NCBI RefSeq assembly: GCF_003633685.1
Contig: NZ_RBKT01000001.1
Coordinates: forward strand, 1,736,001 to 1,800,000
DNA length: 64,000 bases
Source of the DNA: Micromonospora pisi
GTDB lineage: Bacteria; Actinomycetota; Actinomycetes; Mycobacteriales; Micromonosporaceae
Direction: 5' to 3'
Notes under the pieces: model-generated
Database searches by the model: none
Seen by the model: only the letters and a program-made list of their open reading frames with translations
What the model was told of the DNA's origin: nothing
In this document: piece by piece, positions 51,109 to 58,161 of the stretch
How positions within the stretch are numbered: the stretch's first letter is position 1
How the letters are laid out: the number at the start of each line of letters is the position of its first letter
Translations under genes and position numbers: made by a program

Positions 51109-52754
51109 TGACGGCGATCGGACCACAGGACCGTACGGTCGACCGGCGGGCCTTCCTCGCCCGCAGCGCCGCCCTGGCCGCCGCCGCCACGGTCGGCGGT
51201 ACGGTCGCACTCCCCGCGATCGCGCTGGCCGCGCCGGAGGCCGGCACCAACTCCGGCGGTAACCCGGTGCGGTGGAACCCGGAGCTGGACCGGCCGAGCG
51301 CGTACACCAGGCCCCGACCGGAGGCGGTCGCCGACCCGACCGAGCTGACCATCTCCGAGGCGGCGTGGCTGATCCGCGCCGGCAAGCTCACCCCGTTGCG
51401 GCTCGTCGAGGCGTACCTGGCTCGGATCGAGGCGTACGAGGGCACGTACCAGGCATTCAACCTGGTGCTCGCGGACGCCGCGGTGGCGGCGGCACGGGCG
51501 GCGGCCGGCAGACCGCACCGGGGCGCGTTGCACGGCATCCCGCTGGCGATCAAGGACAACTACTGGACCGAGGGGGTCCGGACCACCGCGAACTCCTACC
51601 TGTTCCAGGACTTCGTGCCGCCGTACGACGCGACCGCGGTGGCGAAACTCAAGGTCAACGGCGGGATCGTGATGGGCAAGACCCAGATGGGTCCGCTCGC
51701 CACCACCCGGGCCACCACCCCGGCTGGCGTGGTCACCACGGTCAACGCCTGGACTCCGACCAACCCCGGCACCGACCCCGGCGGCTCGTCCACCGGCACC
51801 GCGACCTCGGTCGCCGGGCGGCTGGTCGCCTCCGGGATCGGCACCCAGACCGGTGGCTCGATCACCGCGCCGTCGAACGCGCAGAACCTGACCGGGTTGA
51901 AGCCGACCATGGGTCGGGTCTCGCTGAACGGCATCATCCCGCTCAGCTACACCCGTGACCATCCCGGCCCGCTGGCCCGGGACGCCAAGGACGCGGCGAT
52001 CATGCTGACCGCGATGGCCGGCGCGGACCCGGCCGACCCGCGCAGCCAGGGCCTGCCGGAACTGCCGAACCTGCTCAACGCGGCCACCCCGGCGTACGAC
52101 GGCAGCCGGCTCAAGCTGCGCTGGCCGTCCCGGATCGGGGTGCTGCCCGGGTACGGCAGCGGCTCGTCCGCGACCGCGCTGGCCCAGCGGGCGTACCTGG
52201 ACACGCTCGCCGCGATCCCCGGCGTGACCCTGGTCGACGTGGCCCTGCCGGACGAGTGGGAGCTGCTGACCGGCAACAACTTCAACAACGTACGGCTGCC
52301 GGAGCGGAGCGAGCCGTTCATGCCGTACCTCCGCAGCGACCTGCGCGGGTTCGGGGTCTCGGTCACCGGCTGGTTGCAGGGCGCGCTGATGGGCGGCAAC
52401 GAGTTCATCACCGGTCAGCGGGCCAAACTGGTGCTGATGGAACGGGTGCTGAACCAGCTCTTCGAGACCTGCGACGTGGTGGTCCAGACCGGTCCGGTGC
52501 CCTTCGACATCATCGGACTGCCGGAGATCGCCTTCCCGATCGGCTTCACCGCCGCCGGGGTGCCGATCGGCACAATCCTGGGCGGGCTCCCGTACGGCGA
52601 GGACCGGTTGCTCTCCATTGTGGCCGCGTACCAGGCCGTCACCGACTGGCACTGGCGCCGCCCGCCGAACCCGCCGGCCGGTGCGGCCTCGGCGCGTACC
52701 GCCGCCCCGGCGCTGCGCCTCACCGCCGACGAGGTGGCCACCCTCTCCCAGTGA
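51108..52754 (+). CDS. Tat-exported amidase (amidase signature family)
   Basis: About 548 residues. Twin-arginine signal DRRAFLARSAALAAAATVGG at the N-terminus, so it is exported folded. The catalytic triad of the amidase signature family is present: Lys in LAIKDNYW near residue 147, cis-Ser in TQTGGSITAPSN and the nucleophile Ser in the DPGGSSTGTATSVAGRL region. It hydrolyses amides outside the cytoplasm. I choose the ATG at 51108 because it overlaps the upstream stop; an ATG at 51096 is in frame. It ends 1 nt before the palindromic repeat 52756-52812. Confidence 0.88.
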   Translation: MTAIGPQDRTVDRRAFLARSAALAAAATVGGTVALPAIALAAPEAGTNSGGNPVRWNPELDRPSAYTRPRPEAVADPTELTISEAAWLIRAGKLTPLRLVEAYLARIEAYEGTYQAFNLVLADAAVAAARAAAGRPHRGALHGIPLAIKDNYWTEGVRTTANSYLFQDFVPPYDATAVAKLKVNGGIVMGKTQMGPLATTRATTPAGVVTTVNAWTPTNPGTDPGGSSTGTATSVAGRLVASGIGTQTGGSITAPSNAQNLTGLKPTMGRVSLNGIIPLSYTRDHPGPLARDAKDAAIMLTAMAGADPADPRSQGLPELPNLLNAATPAYDGSRLKLRWPSRIGVLPGYGSGSSATALAQRAYLDTLAAIPGVTLVDVALPDEWELLTGNNFNNVRLPERSEPFMPYLRSDLRGFGVSVTGWLQGALMGGNEFITGQRAKLVLMERVLNQLFETCDVVVQTGPVPFDIIGLPEIAFPIGFTAAGVPIGTILGGLPYGEDRLLSIVAAYQAVTDWHWRRPPNPPAGAASARTAAPALRLTADEVATLSQ

Positions 52755-52755
52755 G

Positions 52756-52812
52756 GGGTAAGGAAGGGCCCCTTGTTAACGCATAGCGTTAACAAGGGGC
52801 CCTTCCTTACCC
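52756..52812. repeat. Dispersed palindromic repeat, perfect copy 3
   Basis: Perfect 27-bp arms (52756-52782 and 52786-52812) around a 3-bp centre, core GTAAGGAAGGGCCCC. It begins right after the amidase stop and supplies the TAA stop codon (52807-52809) of the convergent SnoaL-like gene. It can serve as a bidirectional terminator. Copies: 28292-28347 and 32357-32380. Confidence 0.88.
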
Positions 52813-53148
52813 GCGCTGTAGGGAGGACAGGCCCCACAGCTCGGCGATACACCCGTTGCGTACCCGGAAAATCTCCAGCATGGTCGGTGGCTGCTGTCCG
52901 GGAACGCCGCGCACGCTCGTGCGGACGGCGACGCTGTCTCTCTCGACGACCATGTCTTCGACGACCATCTGGACCTCGGGGAACGCCTCGTGGAACCGTT
53001 GCCACGCCCACGCGACGCTCTCCGGCCCAGTGGTTCCCAGCGGGTGGCTGTAGAAGTCCGCTGTGAAGATCTCCTCGACAGCGCCGTAGTCGTGGGTATT
53101 GAACGCCGCATACATGCGCCGGGCCGCGGACCGCACCTCGTCTGTCAT
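52807..53148 (-). CDS. SnoaL-like / NTF2-fold protein
   Basis: 113 residues, a single NTF2-like domain: YAAFNTHDYGAVEEIFTADF near the start, then VAWAWQRFHEAFPEVQMVVE and MLEIFRVRNGCIAELWGL. SnoaL-like proteins bind or isomerise small hydrophobic molecules; many are of unknown function. Its ATG overlaps the marR stop by 4 nt, so it is probably under control of that repressor. The last codons (RG then TAA) run into the palindromic repeat, so the repeat defines the C-terminus. Confidence 0.87.
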   Translation of the reverse strand: MTDEVRSAARRMYAAFNTHDYGAVEEIFTADFYSHPLGTTGPESVAWAWQRFHEAFPEVQMVVEDMVVERDSVAVRTSVRGVPGQQPPTMLEIFRVRNGCIAELWGLSSLQRG

Positions 53149-53582
53149 CGGTTCTCCCGCTCGGTGACGTTCGCGCGGACGCGCCGTAGGACGCGCAGCA
53201 CGATCTCCTGCTCCTGTGTGGACACGCCGTCGAGCAGCCGCTCCTGGTAAGACTGGTGCGATCGCCCCAGGTCGTCCGCCATTCGCTCACCTGCGGGCGT
53301 CAGTGCGGCCAGGGTGTAGCGGTTGTCCGCCGGGTCGAGGCGACGGCCGACCAGCCCTTCGGCCTCGAACTCCTTGACCAGCCGCGTGACGCTCGCACCG
53401 TCGATGCCCAGCGCCAGGCGCAGGTCGCTGTGGCTGATCTCGCCGTCTCGTCTCAGCCGGACGAGCAGTTGCACTCGAAGCGGGCTCATGCCCACGTGCC
53501 GCGCGAACGCCTGCCGCAGCTCGGCGTAAGCGCCGCCGAGCTCGCGGAAGAACTTGTCCTCCGATGTTTCGTCACGCCCCAT
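53145..53582 (-). CDS. MarR family transcriptional regulator
   Basis: 145 residues with the MarR winged helix: LRVQLLVRLRRDGEISHSDL, recognition helix IDGASVTRLVKEFEAEGLVG, and wing LDPADNRYTLAALTPAGERM. No Cys, so no thiol sensing of OhrR type. It lies first in a two-gene operon with the SnoaL-like gene. Two dyads right upstream of its ATG are likely autoregulatory operators. A TACCAT box ends 6 nt before the ATG (minus strand), so the message may be leaderless. Confidence 0.92.
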   Translation of the reverse strand: MGRDETSEDKFFRELGGAYAELRQAFARHVGMSPLRVQLLVRLRRDGEISHSDLRLALGIDGASVTRLVKEFEAEGLVGRRLDPADNRYTLAALTPAGERMADDLGRSHQSYQERLLDGVSTQEQEIVLRVLRRVRANVTERENR

Positions 53583-53585
53583 CTC

Positions 53586-53617
53586 TTGATGGTATCAACT
53601 CTTGACGAGGTCAAGAG
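53586..53617. promoter_or_regulatory. Paired MarR operators
   Basis: TTGATGGTATCAA (53586-53598) and CTCTTGACGAGGTCAAGAG (53599-53617) are adjacent perfect dyads. Both fit TTGAY-N3-RTCAA. They begin 4 bp upstream of the marR start and cover its promoter. Confidence 0.75.
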
Positions 53618-53673
53618 ATTCGCCCGACGCAGGATCGTCGGAGCCCGTGTGGCCGGGTCACGCGCAGGCCAAA

Positions 53674-53719
53674 GTCGCGGTCAGCGCCCCACCGACCGGG
53701 GCGAGGCGCTGACCGCGAC
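53674..53719 (-). terminator. Terminator hairpin after the secreted Cys protein gene
   Basis: GTCGCGGTCAGCGCC (53674-53688) pairs with GGCGCTGACCGCGAC (53705-53719), a 15-bp perfect stem with a 16-nt loop, just beyond the stop codon at 53728-53730 on the minus strand. Confidence 0.75.
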
Positions 53720-53727
53720 GCAAGGCG

Positions 53728-54102
53728 TCAGGCGACCTTGAAGCTCAGGTAGGCGGTGGAGGAGGTGTGGAGGTCGCTGACCGGGACGGTGATCGCGGTG
53801 CCGGTGCAGTTGGCGCCCCGGTAGAGCTTGAGGGTCTGGCTGGTCAGGTTGACCCAGCCGTGGATCGTGATCGGGGTGTTGGCACAGCCGGTGCCGAGCG
53901 GGGCGGCGTACTCCGCCTCCTGTCCGGTGAACCAGATCGAGTCGTTGAAGCAGACCGTGCCATCCGCGTAGGAGCAGGTGCTGCTCGCCGCAGTGGTGGT
54001 GGTCGGGGCGGCGTACGCCGGGGCGGCGAATGCCGCCGAGGCCATCGCGGCGGCGGACGCGGACGCGAGGACGGACGTGAGGGACGGCTTGCGGAGACGC
54101 AT
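53728..54102 (-). CDS. Small secreted cysteine-containing protein
   Basis: 124 residues. Signal peptide about 1-34 (MRLRKPSLTSVLASASAAAM, cleavage near AYAAP), then a Thr/Ser-rich short linker and an approximately 80-residue beta-rich domain with four Cys (STCSYADGTVC, GTGCANTP, GANCTGTA), consistent with two disulfides. It resembles the small extracellular proteins annotated as peptidase inhibitor family I36 in actinomycetes, by general look only. The ATG at 54102 has GGAGG 4 nt upstream. Own promoter and terminator. Confidence 0.78.
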   Translation of the reverse strand: MRLRKPSLTSVLASASAAAMASAAFAAPAYAAPTTTTAASSTCSYADGTVCFNDSIWFTGQEAEYAAPLGTGCANTPITIHGWVNLTSQTLKLYRGANCTGTAITVPVSDLHTSSTAYLSFKVA

Positions 54103-54192
54103 GAATCCTCCTGTGAACAGGGGGTCGATGGGCACTGCCGCGCGGCATAACTGGTGTGGAAGCGCACAAAAACGCCAACACCAGGTAGTTGA

Positions 54193-54221
54193 ATCTTGCA
54201 CTACCTTCAGGGTGACGTCAA
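54193..54221 (-). promoter_or_regulatory. Promoter of the small secreted protein gene
   Basis: On the minus strand TTGACG (54216-54221), a 17-bp spacer and CAAGAT (54193-54198). The box region also carries GGTAGT (54184-54189) and ACTACC (54200-54205), a 6-bp dyad. Confidence 0.5.
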
Positions 54222-54365
54222 CACCTTGAAGCGCACTGTGGAATGAGGGCAGATCAGACCACTCCCGGATCTTGCGCTGAACGGCGCGAGCAGGACTGAC
54301 CGACTGTGCTCAATCCGGTACGGTCGGCTCCGGGGAAGGACGACCGATTCCGGGAGGACGATGTC

Positions 54366-54626
54366 ATGGCGTCGATCGAAGAAATCAAAGCCGGAGTGGC
54401 CCGATTCAGCAGCGAGACCAGCCAGCAGGCGGCCACCATCCGGGGCATCGCGGACTCGCTGGAACAGAGCACCGCCCTGCTGCGCAGCCTCACCCAGGGA
54501 ACCAGTCACTCCCGGGTCGGCGAGGCGCTGTCCCGAATGGAGCAGGCAAAGCAGAAACTGCATGAGGCGACGACGCTCGCCCAGGGCGCGGTCGAGGCCA
54601 CCAACAGCTACGCCGCCAGTTTCTGA
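54366..54626 (+). CDS. Small helical protein (86 aa), WXG100-like in size
   Basis: 86 residues, almost entirely alpha-helical, without Cys, Trp or signal peptide: MASIEEIKAGVARFSSETSQ, then a short turn (LTQGTSHS) and a second helix ending NSYAASF. The helix-turn-helix size recalls ESX/WXG100 proteins, but the WXG motif is missing. Its C-terminal 43 residues resemble the C-terminus of the membrane protein encoded at 55276-55968. The ATG has GGGAGG about 9 nt upstream. First gene of a likely three-gene operon with the next two. Confidence 0.78.
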   Translation: MASIEEIKAGVARFSSETSQQAATIRGIADSLEQSTALLRSLTQGTSHSRVGEALSRMEQAKQKLHEATTLAQGAVEATNSYAASF

Positions 54627-54640
54627 CCAAGGGGTACGCC

Positions 54641-55279
54641 ATGCCAACCGTCATCGTGCCCGTCGGGCTCTCCATGGGACCGCGCTACCGCTACGTACGC
54701 CCACCGGACCCGACGCCGGAGTGCTACGAGATCCACCTCGGCGACGACCTGGTCGAACTGGACGAGACGGAGGCGGCGGTCTGGGCGGCTGCCTTCGTGG
54801 ATGCCGAACGGCACGCCAAGCTCGCGATCAACCGGAAGTCGCTGATCCAGCTCGTCCAGACCGCACCGAAACCCGAGCCACGGGCCGCCGAGATCGTCGA
54901 CGACCTGATCGCGCGCGGACTGCTGGTCGAATTCGACCCGGAAGGCGACCTCGAACCCGTCTTCCGCCGCCACAAGCTCCTCCCCCTGGGCCAGGGCCTT
55001 GGCTCCACCCCCGACGAGCCCCACCTCCACCGCATCGGTTTTGCCAACCAGCCCATCCTGGCGGTTCCCAACGACACGTACGGCATTTGGTCGTTTTCGT
55101 TCTTGCATCACGATCTGTGGGCAGCGTGTGTTGACCTAGCCGATGAGTCCGAGGAAGAGGCCGAGGGCGAGGAGGTTCAAGGGCTTACCCCAGAAGGCGT
55201 TGCTCAAGAGTTTGCAATGCAGCTTCCCATGCTGGTCTCGACAAGCTGCGCGTTCTTGGATCGCTTGGTCGAACCATGA
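54641..55279 (+). CDS. Hypothetical protein with winged-helix-like N-terminal half
   Basis: 212 residues, no signal or membrane segment. Residues about 25-105 (YEIHLGDDLVELDETEAAVW, then AAEIVDDLIARGLLVEFDPE) have the look of a PqqD/winged-helix fold; the second half (about 125-212) has LHRIGFANQPILAVPNDTYG, an acidic stretch DESEEEAEGEE and a helical end. No family named. From about 55,080 on the codon use shifts to many A/T-ending codons, unlike the first half. Overlaps the next gene by 4 nt (ATGA). Confidence 0.75.
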   Translation: MPTVIVPVGLSMGPRYRYVRPPDPTPECYEIHLGDDLVELDETEAAVWAAAFVDAERHAKLAINRKSLIQLVQTAPKPEPRAAEIVDDLIARGLLVEFDPEGDLEPVFRRHKLLPLGQGLGSTPDEPHLHRIGFANQPILAVPNDTYGIWSFSFLHHDLWAACVDLADESEEEAEGEEVQGLTPEGVAQEFAMQLPMLVSTSCAFLDRLVEP

Positions 55280-55968
55280 GAAGTAGCCGGCAGATACGCC
55301 GGAACGGCAAAGTCGAGCGGCCGTTCGCTCGGCGGTTCGGCTACGAGACCGTCAAGGAGGGCACCGGCAACCTGGTGCAACAGGCCGCGATGGGTCTCGG
55401 CGCCCTGATGGGACTTCTCAGTAGCAGATGGGGATTGCCTGCCACCGCCTCCGTAATCACTGGTGCGATCATCGGCAACGCGGTGGGCTCAATCGGCAAG
55501 GGTTTCGTCGCCGCGACCGTTGACCATCTACGCGAACGCCGGGAGGAACGTGCTGCCGGCCCCGGCAGTGCCGGCAGGACTCATGGCGGTAGTGGCACAG
55601 CCAGTGGTAGCAGCAGCGAGGGCACGGTCAGCGGCCTGCACGCTCGACGTCGCGGCTCCGGCGGGTTCTCGGCGGGCCGTGGGCAACTGATAGCTGGCGG
55701 TGGGTCGGGTGGGATCGCGGGGCAGGTGATCTCGGGGATCGAGCGGGTCATCGAGGAGGTCGAGCAGACCGCGAGAAAGATCAACGCGGTCGGCACCAGC
55801 ATGTGGCACAGCCAGGACGGGATGATGGTGCTGCTCAACGGCGGCCGAGAGGACGTTGTGCGGCGTACGCACGACGCCATGAGCGAGGCGCGGGACCGGA
55901 TGTCGGAGAGCGCGGTCCTGCTTCGGGCGGCCGGCGAGGACCTGAACGCGTACCGGGCGAGCATCTGA
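55276..55968 (+). CDS. Gly-rich membrane protein with C-terminal copy of the small helical domain
   Basis: 230 residues. N-terminal basic part, then a glycine-zipper hydrophobic region about 32-78 (QQAAMGLGALMGLLSSRWGL and VITGAIIGNAVGSIGKGFVA) likely spanning or inserting in the membrane, a Gly/Ser/Arg-rich linker to about 150, and a helical C-terminus. The last 43 residues (DVVRRTHDAMSEARDRMSES ... DLNAYRASI) share spacing and residues with the end of the 86-residue protein at 54366. Function unknown. Followed by a strong hairpin. Confidence 0.77.
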   Translation: MRSSRQIRRNGKVERPFARRFGYETVKEGTGNLVQQAAMGLGALMGLLSSRWGLPATASVITGAIIGNAVGSIGKGFVAATVDHLRERREERAAGPGSAGRTHGGSGTASGSSSEGTVSGLHARRRGSGGFSAGRGQLIAGGGSGGIAGQVISGIERVIEEVEQTARKINAVGTSMWHSQDGMMVLLNGGREDVVRRTHDAMSEARDRMSESAVLLRAAGEDLNAYRASI

Positions 55969-55975
55969 CGTTGCA

Positions 55976-56019
55976 CTGTGGCGTTCTACTGCCCCTATAG
56001 GGGTAGTAGAACGCCACAG
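55976..56019. terminator. Bidirectional terminator hairpin (perfect 15-bp stem plus inner stem)
   Basis: CTGTGGCGTTCTACT (55976-55990) pairs with AGTAGAACGCCACAG (56005-56019); an inner CCCC-TATA-GGGG extends it. It lies between the operon ending at 55968 and the convergent GntR gene. Confidence 0.85.
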
Positions 56020-56024
56020 CCCTG

Positions 56025-56243
56025 TCAGCGCTCGACGACAAACACTCCCAGCCCATGGACGCCTTCAACAAGGCCCTGGGTCTGAAGGACGAGGATCGCC
56101 TGGCGAACGACGCCTGCCGACACTCCGTGCTCCGCACGAAGCGCTGCCGTAGACGGCAACTTGTCTCCGGGGGCGAGTGTGCCGGACGCAATCTGCTCAC
56201 GAATGTGATCCGCGAGCTGCGCCCACTTCGGTTTGGCGGGCAT
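56025..56243 (-). CDS. Minimal GntR family regulator (DNA-binding domain only)
   Basis: 72 residues, consisting of little more than the GntR winged helix: WAQLADHIREQIASGTLAPG, then KLPSTAALRAEHGVSAGVVR and wing LVEGVHGLGVFVVER. No effector or dimerisation domain follows, so it is even shorter than the YtrA subfamily. The stop falls directly after the wing, 6 nt before the terminator hairpin, so it may be a natural truncation. Divergent from the operon starting near 56475; the gap holds several repeats that may be its operators. Confidence 0.85.
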   Translation of the reverse strand: MPAKPKWAQLADHIREQIASGTLAPGDKLPSTAALRAEHGVSAGVVRQAILVLQTQGLVEGVHGLGVFVVER

Positions 56244-56277
56244 CTGGTCTCCCTGGTCTGCACCGCCATTTGATCAC

Positions 56278-56320
56278 AGTCAACTTGCCAGGACAAGTAC
56301 GGAGTAGTACGTCGTTGACT
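56278..56320. promoter_or_regulatory. Repeat-rich divergent promoter/operator region
   Basis: The stretch contains AGTCAAC (56278-56284) and GTTGACT (56314-56320), ACTTG/CAAGT (56283-56287, 56294-56298), and the direct repeat AGTACG (56296-56301, 56306-56311). On the minus strand TTGTCC - 17 bp - TCAAAT could drive the GntR gene. Confidence 0.45.
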
Positions 56321-56474
56321 TTGCTGGACTAGTATGACAAAGTTCGGACCGGCCGGCTCCCTGGTCTGCAAACTTCGGAGCTGGTCTCCACCGCACAGAG
56401 CCCGGTCGGCTGGTTCCCCCTGGTCGGCCGGGTGCGTGAACCTGCCCGCACCCCAGCGACGGGAGGCACCGCCG

Positions 56475-56675
56475 GTGAACCCACCCCAATCCGAACCCCC
56501 ATCCCGACCGCCCGACTTTCTCTCCGTACAGGACGTCGAGGATGCCGAGGAGATCCTCTTCGCCCATCCGCCGATGCGGGTCGTCACGACCGTCTGCACC
56601 TGCGGCGAGGCGTACCCGTGTCGGGACGTGCGCTGGGCGCGACTGGTCAAGCAGGTCACGGAGGCGGGCGGGTGA
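56475..56675 (+). CDS. Small hypothetical protein with Cys cluster (66 aa)
   Basis: 66 residues, soluble. A Pro-rich N-terminus, helix VQDVEDAEEILFAHPPMRVV and a C-x-C-x6-C cluster (VCTCGEAYPCRD) near residues 43-51 that may bind zinc. GTG start with GGGAGG 8 nt upstream; the frame is open to 56334 but that part is Pro/Arg/Trp-rich non-coding. It overlaps the next gene by 4 nt (GTGA). Not recognised. Confidence 0.68.
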   Translation: MNPPQSEPPSRPPDFLSVQDVEDAEEILFAHPPMRVVTTVCTCGEAYPCRDVRWARLVKQVTEAGG

Positions 56676-57586
56676 ACGCCCTCTCCGAGACCTACTACCG
56701 GCGGTACGCCCAGACTCGCCTGGCCGAGGCCCGGCAGACGATCGACCGGCACGCCGTTTGTGCGTACACCGGGGTCTGCCTCGGCTGCGGACGGCCCGGC
56801 CCCTGCGCCGACCGGACCCGGGCCCAGGAGACGCTGGCGCGCTACTCCCACCCGCCCAACCGCAGCCACCGCTGGGCGGAGCAGACCGCAGACACCACCA
56901 GGAGCGCGATCCGCACCGCCGACGGGACCGTCGAACCACTCCGCGCCGCCTGTCTCGCCGCCACCGAGGCGGTCGAGCGCGCCGGGCAGCAGCTCGACGG
57001 GGTCGAACACGAACTCGCCCGGACCGCCCTCGCCAACTGGGACAACGCACTCGTCCTCGGCTGGGAGTCACTGACCACGGTCTACGCCGGCCTGGCCGAG
57101 GCCCGCCAACTGCCCGGCGCCGAACCCCCTCAGGTCGGCGACGTGCTCGCCGGGCTCAGGCAGGCGCGCCTCGACGCCGGCCGCGCCGCCCGCGAGATCG
57201 ACCGGGTACGTCAACAGCTGACCACCGCCGAGGACCGGCTCCGCCGCGCGTACGACGATCCACGCGCCCGCGCGGCGGCCCGGAGCTGGGCGGTCGCCGG
57301 CCGCCGACTCGACCTGGTCGCCGCCCGGCTCGCGCTCGGCACCCGGGCCCTGGAGCGGTACGCCGCCAACCTCGCCGGCACCCCCGAACCGGCCACCCTC
57401 ACCGTCGACGCCCGGCTGCACCGGCTGCTCGCCCGCGCCCGCCCGAGCGGCGCGCAGACCCGTGACGGCGCCCGATCCGCCGCCCTGCTTCTGCTGAGGC
57501 GACACCCCTTCGGCGGCTGGCGGGGCTTCCTGGCCCGCTTGCGGCAGAATGCCTGGAAGGAGTTCATCCGCCCGTGGACCGCCTGA
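56672..57586 (+). CDS. Helical hypothetical protein with N-terminal four-Cys cluster (304 aa)
   Basis: 304 residues. An N-terminal cysteine cluster near residues 30-46 (VCAYTGVCLGCGRPGPC, four Cys) suggests a zinc ribbon. The rest is mainly helical with coiled-coil character (VERAGQQLDGVEHELARTAL; AAREIDRVRQQLTTAEDRLR) and a basic end (HPFGGWRGFLARLRQNAW). The GTG start is coupled to the preceding gene; it overlaps the next gene by 13 nt. No family recognised. The pairing of two Cys-cluster proteins suggests metal-dependent or nucleic acid-related function, but this is inference. Confidence 0.72.
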   Translation: MNALSETYYRRYAQTRLAEARQTIDRHAVCAYTGVCLGCGRPGPCADRTRAQETLARYSHPPNRSHRWAEQTADTTRSAIRTADGTVEPLRAACLAATEAVERAGQQLDGVEHELARTALANWDNALVLGWESLTTVYAGLAEARQLPGAEPPQVGDVLAGLRQARLDAGRAAREIDRVRQQLTTAEDRLRRAYDDPRARAAARSWAVAGRRLDLVAARLALGTRALERYAANLAGTPEPATLTVDARLHRLLARARPSGAQTRDGARSAALLLLRRHPFGGWRGFLARLRQNAWKEFIRPWTA

Positions 57587-58161
57587 ACCCGTACAGCAGC
57601 GCCCTGCGGGACCTGGTGCTCGGCCGGGTACGCGACCACCAGCGTCGACTACGCCGCTTCGACGACAACGACCTGCGGCGGTACGCCGAACTGCTCGACG
57701 CGATGTTCCTGCTCGCCGTCGACCGTCGGTTCCGCCCCGGTCAGGACTGCGCGCCGGTCATCCGCTTCGTCGCCGGGGTGCGCGAGCGCTACGACCACAG
57801 CGGTGTGGAGATCGACCCGGCGACGGCCGAGTCGCTGATCCAGGCCGCCCTCGGTCAGCACCCGCCACCGTCCATGGACGCCACCACCGTCGCCGCCCAG
57901 ACCATGCTGATCGTCGGCCTGCTCGACGACGAAGGGCTCTCCCCCACCGAGCTGACCACATTGCTGCACGCCGCCGAACGGCAGGCGGCGGGCATCAGGT
58001 CAGCGTCAGGGCGTGACCCAGAAACAGGTGCTGATGGCCAGGACGAGGAAACACAGGAAGAAGCCGAGTCTGGCGTACAGGTTCGGTTGGCTGGCGCCGA
58101 GCCGGGGACGTCCCCAGATCGTCAGGCTGATATAGGCACCGAAGAACGCCAGCGCGGGTAG
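57574..58161 (+). CDS. Hypothetical protein (195 aa) overlapping a convergent gene
   Basis: 195 residues, soluble. Helical core (LRDLVLGRVRDHQRRLRRFD; YAELLDAMFLLAVDRRFRPG) followed by VAAQTMLIVGLLDDEGLSPT. From about residue 145 on, the sequence becomes acidic, Gln/Glu/Gly-rich and lies antisense to the convergent gene at 58006-58851 for 156 bp, which suggests that the native stop was lost by frameshift or that the genes truly overlap. Start GTG at 57574 with GGAGTT about 9 nt upstream; third gene of the operon. Not recognised. Confidence 0.7.
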   Translation: MDRLNPYSSALRDLVLGRVRDHQRRLRRFDDNDLRRYAELLDAMFLLAVDRRFRPGQDCAPVIRFVAGVRERYDHSGVEIDPATAESLIQAALGQHPPPSMDATTVAAQTMLIVGLLDDEGLSPTELTTLLHAAERQAAGIRSASGRDPETGADGQDEETQEEAESGVQVRLAGAEPGTSPDRQADIGTEERQRG

